A stretch of DNA of 15,070 nt. Source: JACMOY01 sp046590855 (GTDB taxonomy: Bacteria > Actinomycetota > Actinomycetes > Actinomycetales > Angustibacteraceae). Location: NCBI GenBank assembly GCA_046590855.1, contig JBKJTJ010000389.1:1-15070 (forward strand), written 5' to 3'. The number at the start of each line of letters is the position of its first letter. The stretch's first letter is position 1. Positions 7,058-12,747 of this stretch are shown piece after piece. Position numbers and translations under genes: made by a program. The notes below the pieces were generated by a model. It saw only the letters and a program-made list of their open reading frames with translations, searched no databases and was not told the origin of the DNA.

Positions 7058-8071
7058 CTAGCCGATCCTCTGCCACTCCGTCGACGCGCCGACCGGACGG
7101 AACCCCAGGGCCCGGTTGACGCGCAGCATGGGCTCGTTCGTCGACGCGTTCCAGGTGGTCACCCGCCGCACCGCGGGCAGCCGCTCGAGCAGCGTGAGCA
7201 GGTTGGCCGTCTTCACCCGCGTGCCCAGCGCGTGGCCACGGTGGTCGGCGCGCACCAGGGTGTCCCACTGGTAGGCGTGGTCGGGGGTGTGCTCCGCGAC
7301 GGCGAGCGTCGTGTACGCGACGGCTTCGCCGCCGGCCGTTCTCACCGCCACGGTCTCGACCAGCCGTCGTCCCATCGCCCGGGCTGCTGCGAGCTCGGCC
7401 CTCACGCGGTCGGCGTCCCAGTGCTCCTCGCCCGAGTCGACCTCCTCGGCCGGCGCGTCGGTGGCCATCCTGGCGCTGAGCGCCGCCCGCTGCTCCAACC
7501 ACTCCTCGGGGACGGCGTCCCACCACGTCAGCAGCTCGTAGTCGGGGGAGGCCAGCGCGGCGGTCGCCTGCTGCTCGGCCAGCCTGCCGCGCAGCGACGC
7601 GTCGACCTCGAGGTCGCTGCGCAGGTTGACCCTGGCTGCGGAGTAGCCCTGGTTCGCAGCGAACTGCGCCGCCTCGGTGCCCCCGCCCGCAGCGGACTCG
7701 GCGACGACGACGTGCGTGGTGCGGCCATCGGCGCGGGCGGCGGCCTGCAGTCCCGCGAGTAGCCGCGTCCCGATGCCGCGCCGCCGCCACGCCGGCCGCA
7801 CGCTCATCCAGCTCGTCGCCAGGTGCAGGTTGTCGAGCACGGGCAGGTGCACGTTGCCCTCGGCCACCACCTCGTCGCCCACCAGGGCGGCGAGCAGGAC
7901 GAACCGCCGGTCGGTCATGGTCCGCGAGCGCTCGCGCACCTCGTCAGCCGAGTACTGCGTGTGCCGGTCACCCAGCTCGTGCCGGGCACTGTCCATGCCC
8001 GCGTCGACCCACCCGGCGAGGAGCGCATCGTCGATGAGCGGGTCCAGCTGCACGATCCGGACGTCGGTCAC
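7058..8071 (-). CDS. double-domain GNAT N-acetyltransferase, second paralog of a tandem pair
   Basis: This 337-residue protein has two GNAT folds. Domain one (about 1-160) has the acetyl-CoA pyrophosphate loop in RPAWRRRGIGTRLL (92-105). A linker with TWWD (182-185) and a DAP-containing segment leads to domain two (about 195-337), with HRGHALG (277-283) and a conserved end TWNASTNEPMLRVNRALGF. The GTG start overlaps the stop of the upstream paralog (GTGA, 4 bases). The frame is open 70 codons further upstream, but that sequence is only the other gene in another frame. The start of the homology (VTDVRIVQLD here, VSDVRMVTLD in the paralog) supports the choice. No good ribosome site is visible, so coupling is likely. 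The substrate is unknown. Two-domain GNATs such as mycothiol synthase exist in actinobacteria, but I see no specific MshD signature. It converges on coaA with a 4-nt gap. Confidence 0.9.
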   Translation of the reverse strand: MTDVRIVQLDPLIDDALLAGWVDAGMDSARHELGDRHTQYSADEVRERSRTMTDRRFVLLAALVGDEVVAEGNVHLPVLDNLHLATSWMSVRPAWRRRGIGTRLLAGLQAAARADGRTTHVVVAESAAGGGTEAAQFAANQGYSAARVNLRSDLEVDASLRGRLAEQQATAALASPDYELLTWWDAVPEEWLEQRAALSARMATDAPAEEVDSGEEHWDADRVRAELAAARAMGRRLVETVAVRTAGGEAVAYTTLAVAEHTPDHAYQWDTLVRADHRGHALGTRVKTANLLTLLERLPAVRRVTTWNASTNEPMLRVNRALGFRPVGASTEWQRIG

Positions 8072-9090
8072 GTCAGCACCCGCTGCCACTCCGTCATCGT
8101 CCCGACCGTGCGAAAACCCATGGCCCGGTTGACTCGCAGCATCGGTGCGTTCACCTCGGCGTTCCACGTCGCCACCCGTGTCACCTGAGGCATGCGCCCC
8201 AGCAGGGCGCGCAGGTTCGCCGCCTTGACCAGCTGGCCGAGCCGGCGTCCGCGGTGCTCCCGCAGCACAAGGGTGTCCCACTGGTAGGCCAGGTCCGGGG
8301 TCTGCGCGGGCATCGCCAGGTCGCTGTAGGCGGCGATCGACCCGGTGGGCCGGTGCACGGCGAGGGTCTCGACGACACGCCGGCCCTGCGCGCGCGCGAC
8401 CGCGAAGTACTCACGCATCCGGCCGGCGTCCCACACCTCCTCCACGAGGTGCAGGTCGCCCGCAGGGGCGTCGCTCGACATCCGGGCCTGCACCCTCGCG
8501 CGCTCGTCGACCCAGGCCAGCGGTACCTGGTCCCACCAGGTGACCAGCTGGTAGTCGCCGGCCCCCGGCATGGCGGCGGCCTCGGCCTCCAGCAGCGTGA
8601 GCACCTGGTCGATCTCACCCGGCGTGACGTCGAGGTCGTTGCGCAGCTCGACCAGCCCCGCGGCGTACCCGTGGGCGGCGGCGAACGAGACCGCCGGGTC
8701 GACGCGGCCGGCGGCAACCTGGCTGGAGACCTGCAACACGCTGCGCCCGGCGGCGCGGGCGCGCTGCTCGAGGTCGGCCAGCAGCAGCGCGCCGATGCCG
8801 CGCCGCCGATGTGCCGGGCGGACAGAGACCGTCATCGTGGCGAGGTCCGGGTTGTCGGCCATCGGCAGGTTGACCGTCCCCTGCGCCACGACCTCGTCGC
8901 CGACCAGAGCGGTCACCCGCTCGACCCGATAGGTCGTGAACCCCTCGGCCGCCCGCACCTCCTCCGCCGAGAACGCGCTGTGCCGGTCACCGAACTCGTA
9001 CCGCCCGCTGTCGACCGCGGCCTCGACCCATCGGTCGAGCAGCACGTCGTCGTTCAGCACGTCGAGAGTCACCATCCGGACGTCGCTCAC
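8068..9090 (-). CDS. double-domain GNAT N-acetyltransferase, first paralog of a tandem pair
   Basis: This 340-residue paralog of the following gene has the same layout. The first GNAT domain carries RPAHRRRGIGALLL (91-104). The linker has TWWD (184-187) and SSDAPAG. The second GNAT domain has HRGRRLG (279-285) and TWNAEVNAPMLRVNRAMGF. Over the last 70 or so residues I count about two thirds identity with its neighbour, and the N-terminal half is less alike, so the pair is an old tandem duplication that has diverged. I start at GTG 9090 because similarity between the paralogs begins there (VSDVRMVTLD). The 96 upstream codons that are open in frame are antisense to the DUF389 gene. There is no clear ribosome site: AGGG lies 8-11 nt before the start but overlaps a possible -10 (CAGGGT, 6 nt before GTG). 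The acyl acceptor is unknown; a small molecule, a protein N-terminus or a lysine are all possible. Confidence 0.9.
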   Translation of the reverse strand: MSDVRMVTLDVLNDDVLLDRWVEAAVDSGRYEFGDRHSAFSAEEVRAAEGFTTYRVERVTALVGDEVVAQGTVNLPMADNPDLATMTVSVRPAHRRRGIGALLLADLEQRARAAGRSVLQVSSQVAAGRVDPAVSFAAAHGYAAGLVELRNDLDVTPGEIDQVLTLLEAEAAAMPGAGDYQLVTWWDQVPLAWVDERARVQARMSSDAPAGDLHLVEEVWDAGRMREYFAVARAQGRRVVETLAVHRPTGSIAAYSDLAMPAQTPDLAYQWDTLVLREHRGRRLGQLVKAANLRALLGRMPQVTRVATWNAEVNAPMLRVNRAMGFRTVGTMTEWQRVLT

Positions 9091-9096
9091 GACCCG

Positions 9097-9125
9097 ACCC
9101 TGACTGACCCCCGCCCGCCCCGCAA
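9097..9125 (-). promoter_or_regulatory. weak candidate promoter for the GNAT pair
   Basis: On the minus strand TTGCGG (9120-9125) and CAGGGT (9097-9102) are separated by 17 nt, and the second ends 6 nt before the GTG start. This would give a leaderless mRNA. The -10 keeps only the A and the final T of TAnnnT, so the call is tentative. The 70-base gap to the divergent DUF389 gene must hold both promoters. Confidence 0.3.
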
Positions 9126-9160
9126 CCGCCGTTGACCCTCGCGCCGGGCAGGATGGGCGG

Positions 9161-10102
9161 GTGCTGCACCTACGCCTGGTCGTCCCGCGCAGCTGCGCCG
9201 ACGCCGTCTCGTCCCTGCTGGTCGAGGACGCCCGCGTCACGAACGTACTCGTCATGCCCGGGGCGAGCCTGGACCCACCCGGTGACGCGATGTTCTGCGA
9301 CGTCGCACGTGAGGCGGCGAGCGACGTCCTGGGCCGGCTGCGGGCCATCGGTCTGGACGACGCCGGAACCATCGCCATCGAGGACGTCGACGCCTCGCCC
9401 TCGCGTCAGGCGCGGGCCGCCGAGCGCGCCGCCCCCGGCTCGCCCGACGACGGCGTCGTCTGGGACGTGGTGATCGAGAAGGCGTACGCCGACGCCCGGG
9501 CCTCGTGGTCGTTCTACGCGTTCTTGACCCTGGCCACGCTGATCGCCGGGGTGGCTGTCGTGCTGGACTCCTCGATCCTGGTGGTCGGAGCGATGGTCGT
9601 CGGGCCGGAGTTCGGCGCGGTGGCCGCGGTCGCCACGGGCGTGGTGCTCAGCCAGCAGCGGCTCACGCTCGGCGGTCTGCGGCTGCTGGCCCAGGGCTTC
9701 GCCTTCGCGATCCTGGTCACGGTGCTGCTCGCGCTGGTGGCTCGGGCCGCCGGGTGGATCGACCCCGGGTCGATCAGCGCGCCGCGGCCCCTCACGGGCT
9801 TCATCTGGAAGCCCGACCACTGGTCGGTGGTCGTCGCCCTGCTGGCCGGCGTGGCCGGCACCCTGTCGCAGACCGCGGGCCGCTCGAGCGCACTGGTCGG
9901 GGTGTTCATCTCGGTCACCACCGTGCCGGCCGCCGGCAACCTCGCGCTGGCGCTGGCGCTGTGGGTGCCGCACGAGATGGGCGGCGCGGCGGCTCAGCTC
10001 GCGATCAACCTGACCGGCATGGTCGTCGCGGGGATCGCCACCCTCGTCGTGCAACGCCTGGTGTGGAAGCGGGTGCCCCACCGCATCCACGCGCTGCGCT
10101 GA
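9161..10102 (+). CDS. DUF389 family multi-pass membrane protein
   Basis: This 313-residue protein belongs to the uncharacterised DUF389 hydrophobic family. A soluble N-terminal part (about 1-100, LHLRLVVPRS at the front, alternating beta/alpha character) is followed by about six membrane segments near residues 117-136, 138-161, 173-196, 219-237, 242-268 and 276-298. Family-like signatures are VVGAMVVGPEFGA at 141-153 and, in the loop and helices after residue 215, IWKPDHWSVVVALLAG and GTLSQTAGRSSALVGVFIS, ending in TTVPAAGNLALAL. The function is unknown; transport has been suggested for relatives, but nothing here proves it. The GTG start follows AGGA with 7-nt spacing. CAGGAT ending 6 nt before GTG could instead be a -10 for a leaderless mRNA. 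The gene is divergent from the GNAT pair and convergent with glmM, 22 nt between stops, so it is probably transcribed alone. Confidence 0.88.
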   Translation: MLHLRLVVPRSCADAVSSLLVEDARVTNVLVMPGASLDPPGDAMFCDVAREAASDVLGRLRAIGLDDAGTIAIEDVDASPSRQARAAERAAPGSPDDGVVWDVVIEKAYADARASWSFYAFLTLATLIAGVAVVLDSSILVVGAMVVGPEFGAVAAVATGVVLSQQRLTLGGLRLLAQGFAFAILVTVLLALVARAAGWIDPGSISAPRPLTGFIWKPDHWSVVVALLAGVAGTLSQTAGRSSALVGVFISVTTVPAAGNLALALALWVPHEMGGAAAQLAINLTGMVVAGIATLVVQRLVWKRVPHRIHALR

Positions 10103-10124
10103 CGCTCGAGACCTGCTGGGTGAG

Positions 10125-11462
10125 CTAGAGCGCGAGCCGCTCGCGCACCACGCCGGCCAGCCGCTCGGCCACCGCGCGCGCCTGGTGGACCTCGGTCGCC
10201 TCGACCATCACCCGCACCAGGGCCTCGGTGCCCGAGGGACGCAGCAGCACCCGGCCACGGCCGGCCAGCTCGGCCTCGGCCACCGCCACCGCGGCGATGA
10301 GCTCGGCGTCCGCGTGGGTGCGCGACTTGTCGACGCCCGGCACGTTGACCAGCACCTGCGGCAGCCGCTGCATGACCCCCGCGAGCGAGGCCAGCGGACG
10401 CCGGGTGCCCGCCATCCGGGCCAGCAGGAGCAGCCCCGTGAGCAGCCCGTCGCCCGTGGTGCCGTGGTCGCTGACGATGACGTGGCCGGACTGCTCGCCG
10501 CCGAGGCTGAACCCCCCGACGCGCATCTGCTCCAGGACGTACCGGTCGCCCACGCCGGCCTGGACCACGACGATGCCCTCGCGCTCCATGGCCATCAGCA
10601 GACCGAGGTTGCTCATCACGGTCGCCACCAGCGTGCGGTCCACGAGGCTGCCCGCCTCGGCCATCGCCAGCGCCAGCACCGCCATGATCTGGTCACCGTC
10701 GACGACCTCACCGGCGGCGTCGACGGCCAGGCAGCGGTCGGCGTCGCCGTCCATCGCCACCCCGGCGTCGGCGCCGTGCTCGAGCACCGCGGCCCGCAGC
10801 CGCGCCAGGTGGGTCGAGCCGTAGCCGTCGTTGATGTTCAAGCCGTCCGGGTCGGCTCCGATCACGACGACGTCGGCGCCGGCAGCGCGCAGCAGGGCGG
10901 GCCCGACGACGCTGGACGCCCCGTGGGCGCAGTCCAGCACCACGCGCAGCCCGTCCAGGCGCTGCGGGACGGCGCCCAGCAGGTGCTGCACGTACTCGTC
11001 ACCGGCGGCGGCGTCCTGGCGCACCCGACCGACGTCGGCGCCGTGCGGACGCTGCCGGTCGGCGTCCATCCCGGCCTCGATCTGGTCCTCGACGGCGTCG
11101 TCGAGCTTGTGCCCACCGCGCGCGAAGAACTTGATCCCGTTGTCGGGCATCGGGTTGTGCGAGGCCGACAGCATCACGCCGAAGTCGGCGTCGCGGGATG
11201 CAGTGAGGAACGCGACCGCCGGGGTCGGCAGCACCCCGACGTCCAGGACGTCGACCCCGGCGCTGGCCAGGCCGGCGACCACGGCGGCCGAGAGGAACTC
11301 CCCCGAGGCCCGCGGGTCACGGCCGACCACGGCGACGGCGCGTGCGCCGCCGGGTGCCCGAAGGACGTGGGCGGCGGCGACCGAGAGGCTCAGCGCCAGC
11401 TCGGCGGTGAGGTCGCCGTTGGCGAGCCCTCGCACGCCGTCGGTGCCGAACAGTCGTCCCAC
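10125..11462 (-). CDS. glmM: phosphoglucosamine mutase
   Basis: GlmM converts glucosamine-6-phosphate, the GlmS product, to glucosamine-1-phosphate on the way to UDP-GlcNAc, in the cytoplasm. The protein has 445 residues, standard for the family. It opens with GRLFGTDGVRG. The phosphorylated active-site serine is Ser101 in LSASHNP. The metal loop DGDADR is at 238-243, the sugar-binding GGEQSGH at 321-327 and the phosphate-binding RPSGTEALVRV at 408-418. These separate GlmM from general phosphoglucomutases. The GTG start at 11462 is preceded by GAGAGG with 7-nt spacing. It lies 100 nt downstream of rpsI, behind a strong hairpin, so it probably has its own promoter or depends on read-through; I found no clear promoter in that gap. 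Its 3' end converges with the DUF389 gene. Confidence 0.97.
   Translation of the reverse strand: MGRLFGTDGVRGLANGDLTAELALSLSVAAAHVLRAPGGARAVAVVGRDPRASGEFLSAAVVAGLASAGVDVLDVGVLPTPAVAFLTASRDADFGVMLSASHNPMPDNGIKFFARGGHKLDDAVEDQIEAGMDADRQRPHGADVGRVRQDAAAGDEYVQHLLGAVPQRLDGLRVVLDCAHGASSVVGPALLRAAGADVVVIGADPDGLNINDGYGSTHLARLRAAVLEHGADAGVAMDGDADRCLAVDAAGEVVDGDQIMAVLALAMAEAGSLVDRTLVATVMSNLGLLMAMEREGIVVVQAGVGDRYVLEQMRVGGFSLGGEQSGHVIVSDHGTTGDGLLTGLLLLARMAGTRRPLASLAGVMQRLPQVLVNVPGVDKSRTHADAELIAAVAVAEAELAGRGRVLLRPSGTEALVRVMVEATEVHQARAVAERLAGVVRERLAL
10130..10146. terminator. possible bidirectional hairpin at the DUF389/glmM convergent junction
   Basis: GCGCGAG and CTCGCGC form a perfect 7-bp stem around a CCG loop, just past the DUF389 stop and inside the last codons of glmM (encoding RERLA). 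There is no T tract on either strand, as is often so in actinobacteria. It could end DUF389 transcription and, read the other way, form at the end of glmM. Chance formation in G+C-rich coding sequence is possible. Confidence 0.35.
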
Positions 11463-11498
11463 GGGTGACCTCTCGTCGAAGGGCCGAGCGCAGCGACA

Positions 11499-11523
11499 GC
11501 CCCGGGGAACCGTACCCCGGGGC
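11499..11523 (-). terminator. hairpin terminator after rplM-rpsI
   Basis: GCCCCGGGG and CCCCGGGGC make a perfect 9-bp stem with a 7-nt loop (AACCGTA on the plus strand), about 40 nt beyond the rpsI stop. No T run follows on the minus strand. Tail-less G+C hairpins of this kind are the usual intrinsic-type terminators proposed for actinobacteria. Each arm contains the self-complementary CCCCGGGG, so arms could also pair between molecules. Confidence 0.65.
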
Positions 11524-11540
11524 CGTCGACTGGTCGTGCA

Positions 11541-11554
11541 GCGGCGGTCGCCGC
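11541..11554 (-). repeat. small hairpin directly after rpsI
   Basis: GCGGC and GCCGC are separated by 4 nt, with a 5-bp stem starting 8 nt after the rpsI stop codon. It may protect the 3' end of the mRNA or work with the larger hairpin that follows. It is short and could be chance in this base composition. Confidence 0.3.
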
Positions 11555-11562
11555 CACGTCTG

Positions 11563-12066
11563 TTACCGCTTGGAGTACTGCGGCGCCTTGCGGGCCTTCT
11601 TGAGCCCGGCCTTCTTGCGCTCGATCGCCCGCGGGTCGCGGGTGAGGAACCCGGCCTTCTTCAGCGTCGCGCGGTTGGCCTCCTCGTCGACCTGGTTCAG
11701 CGACCGGGCGATGCCGAGGCGGACGGCTCCGGCCTGGCCCGAGGGGCCCCCGCCGTGCACGCGGGCCGTGATGTCGAAGAGCCCGTCGAGGTCGAGCACC
11801 TTGAGCGGCTCGCCGACGATCTGCTGGTGCACCTTGTTCGGGAAGTAGTTCGACAGCTCGCGGCCGTTGATGACCCACTTGCCCGTGCCGGGGACGATGC
11901 GCACACGGGCCACGGCCTGCTTGCGTCGTCCGGTCGCGGCACCGGGGCCCGTGGCGCTGGCCCGGCGGACCGGGGCGTCGCTGGACTCGCTGGTGTAGCT
12001 GCTCGGCGCGTCGTCGAGGTCGTCGACCTCGGTGCCCAGCTCGGTCTCGATGGTGGACTCAGCCAC
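11563..12066 (-). CDS. rpsI: 30S ribosomal protein S9
   Basis: S9 sits in the head of the 30S subunit, and its C-terminal tail reaches the P-site tRNA. The protein has 167 residues against about 130 in E. coli. The extra length is an N-terminal tail (1-45) rich in Glu, Asp, Ser and Thr (TELGTEVDDLDDAPSSYTSE). The S9 core starts at GRRKQAVARVR (46-56) and holds GGGPSGQAGAVRLGIARSL (105-123). The end is the invariant basic tail KKARKAPQYSKR, whose last arginine contacts tRNA. Acidic or disordered S9 extensions are known in actinobacteria. The GTG start has a strong AAGGAG site 6 nt upstream. The gene follows rplM by 45 nt, the near-universal L13-S9 pairing, and is followed by terminator-like hairpins. 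Confidence 0.98.
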   Translation of the reverse strand: MAESTIETELGTEVDDLDDAPSSYTSESSDAPVRRASATGPGAATGRRKQAVARVRIVPGTGKWVINGRELSNYFPNKVHQQIVGEPLKVLDLDGLFDITARVHGGGPSGQAGAVRLGIARSLNQVDEEANRATLKKAGFLTRDPRAIERKKAGLKKARKAPQYSKR

Positions 12067-12111
12067 GGTTCTCCTTCGGGTTCTGCGGGTACGGGTGCGC
12101 AGCCGACACGG

Positions 12112-12555
12112 CTACTGCGCGACCTGGATGATCTCGAACGGCTGGGGGCCCTGCGCCTGGTGCGGGTGCTCGGGGCCGGCGTACACCTTGAGCTTGCTCA
12201 GCTGGTCGCGGGCCAGCGAGTTCTTGGGGAGCATGCCGCGGACGGCCTTCTCGACCGCCTTGGCGGGGTACTTCTCGAGCATCTCGGTGTAGCTGCGCGA
12301 GCGCAGACCGCCGGGGTAGCCGGAGTGCCGGTAGGCCTGCTTCTGCTCCAGCTTCGACCCGGTCAGGGCCACCTTGTCGGCGTTGACGACGATGACGAAG
12401 TCACCGGTGTCGACGTGGGGTGCGAAGGTCGCCTTGTGCTTGCCCCGCAGGAGGACGGCGACCTGGCTGGCCAGGCGACCGAGCACCACGTCGGTGGCGT
12501 CGATGACGTGCCAGTGGCGCTGGATCTCGCCGGGCTTCGGGGTGTACGTGCGCAC
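12112..12555 (-). CDS. rplM: 50S ribosomal protein L13
   Basis: L13 is an early-assembly protein of the 50S subunit. The protein has 147 residues, the usual length. It begins VRTYTPKPGEIQRHWHVIDA. GRLAS (26-30), the GKHKATFAPHVDTGDFVIV stretch (38-56), AVRGMLPKN (104-112) and LKVYAGPEHPH (122-132) are conserved. The GTG start at 12555 is chosen because family similarity begins there. The frame is open for 58 more codons, but those are the untranslated leader. AAGG lies about 10 nt upstream, a modest ribosome site. It is the first gene of rplM-rpsI, transcribed from a clear promoter about 140 nt upstream. Confidence 0.98.
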   Translation of the reverse strand: MRTYTPKPGEIQRHWHVIDATDVVLGRLASQVAVLLRGKHKATFAPHVDTGDFVIVVNADKVALTGSKLEQKQAYRHSGYPGGLRSRSYTEMLEKYPAKAVEKAVRGMLPKNSLARDQLSKLKVYAGPEHPHQAQGPQPFEIIQVAQ

Positions 12556-12693
12556 GAGCGTCGCCTTCGTTCTCTTCGCTGACAGGACTGGCTGCGGGCC
12601 GAGGCACGCGGTGGGACCACCGCGTAGCTCGTCGGTCTGTCGCCGGCGGCCCGACGCCGCACCCGTGAGGGCGCGGTCGATCACGCACGACGA
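12556..12693 (-). promoter_or_regulatory. structured 5' leader of the rplM-rpsI mRNA
   Basis: The predicted start of transcription (about 12693) leaves some 138 nt before the rplM GTG. The leader contains a near-perfect hairpin at 12606-12625 (ACGCGGTGG pairing with CCACCGCGT). A second possible stem a little upstream pairs CGTCGG with CCGACG around a GCCG/CGGC core. L13 leaders that control the operon by ribosomal-protein binding are known in Firmicutes; whether this one acts likewise is inference. No terminator-like stem with T run or small reading frame with its own ribosome site is obvious. Confidence 0.4.
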
Positions 12694-12699
12694 CTCCCC

Positions 12700-12729
12700 A
12701 GGGTAGCCGCCACGCGCGCCGGGGGTCAA
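12700..12729 (-). promoter_or_regulatory. promoter of the rplM-rpsI operon
   Basis: On the minus strand TTGACC (12724-12729) and TACCCT (12700-12705) are separated by 18 nt. Both match housekeeping sigma-factor consensus in actinobacteria (TTGAC and TAnnnT). It lies just beyond the ABC-F stop at 12748 and upstream of rplM, the expected place. It is the clearest promoter in the window. Confidence 0.75.
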
Positions 12730-12747
12730 AACGCGGCGGGTCGCACG

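Noticed and set aside
9132..9137. TTGACC as a -35 for the DUF389 gene
   Set aside because: The only -10-like hexamer, CAGGAT at 9149-9154, is 11 nt away, too close; nothing suitable lies at 16-19 nt.
12556..12729. N-terminal extension of L13 in the open leader frame
   Set aside because: It would start at or inside the promoter, and L13 similarity starts precisely at VRTYTPKPGE.
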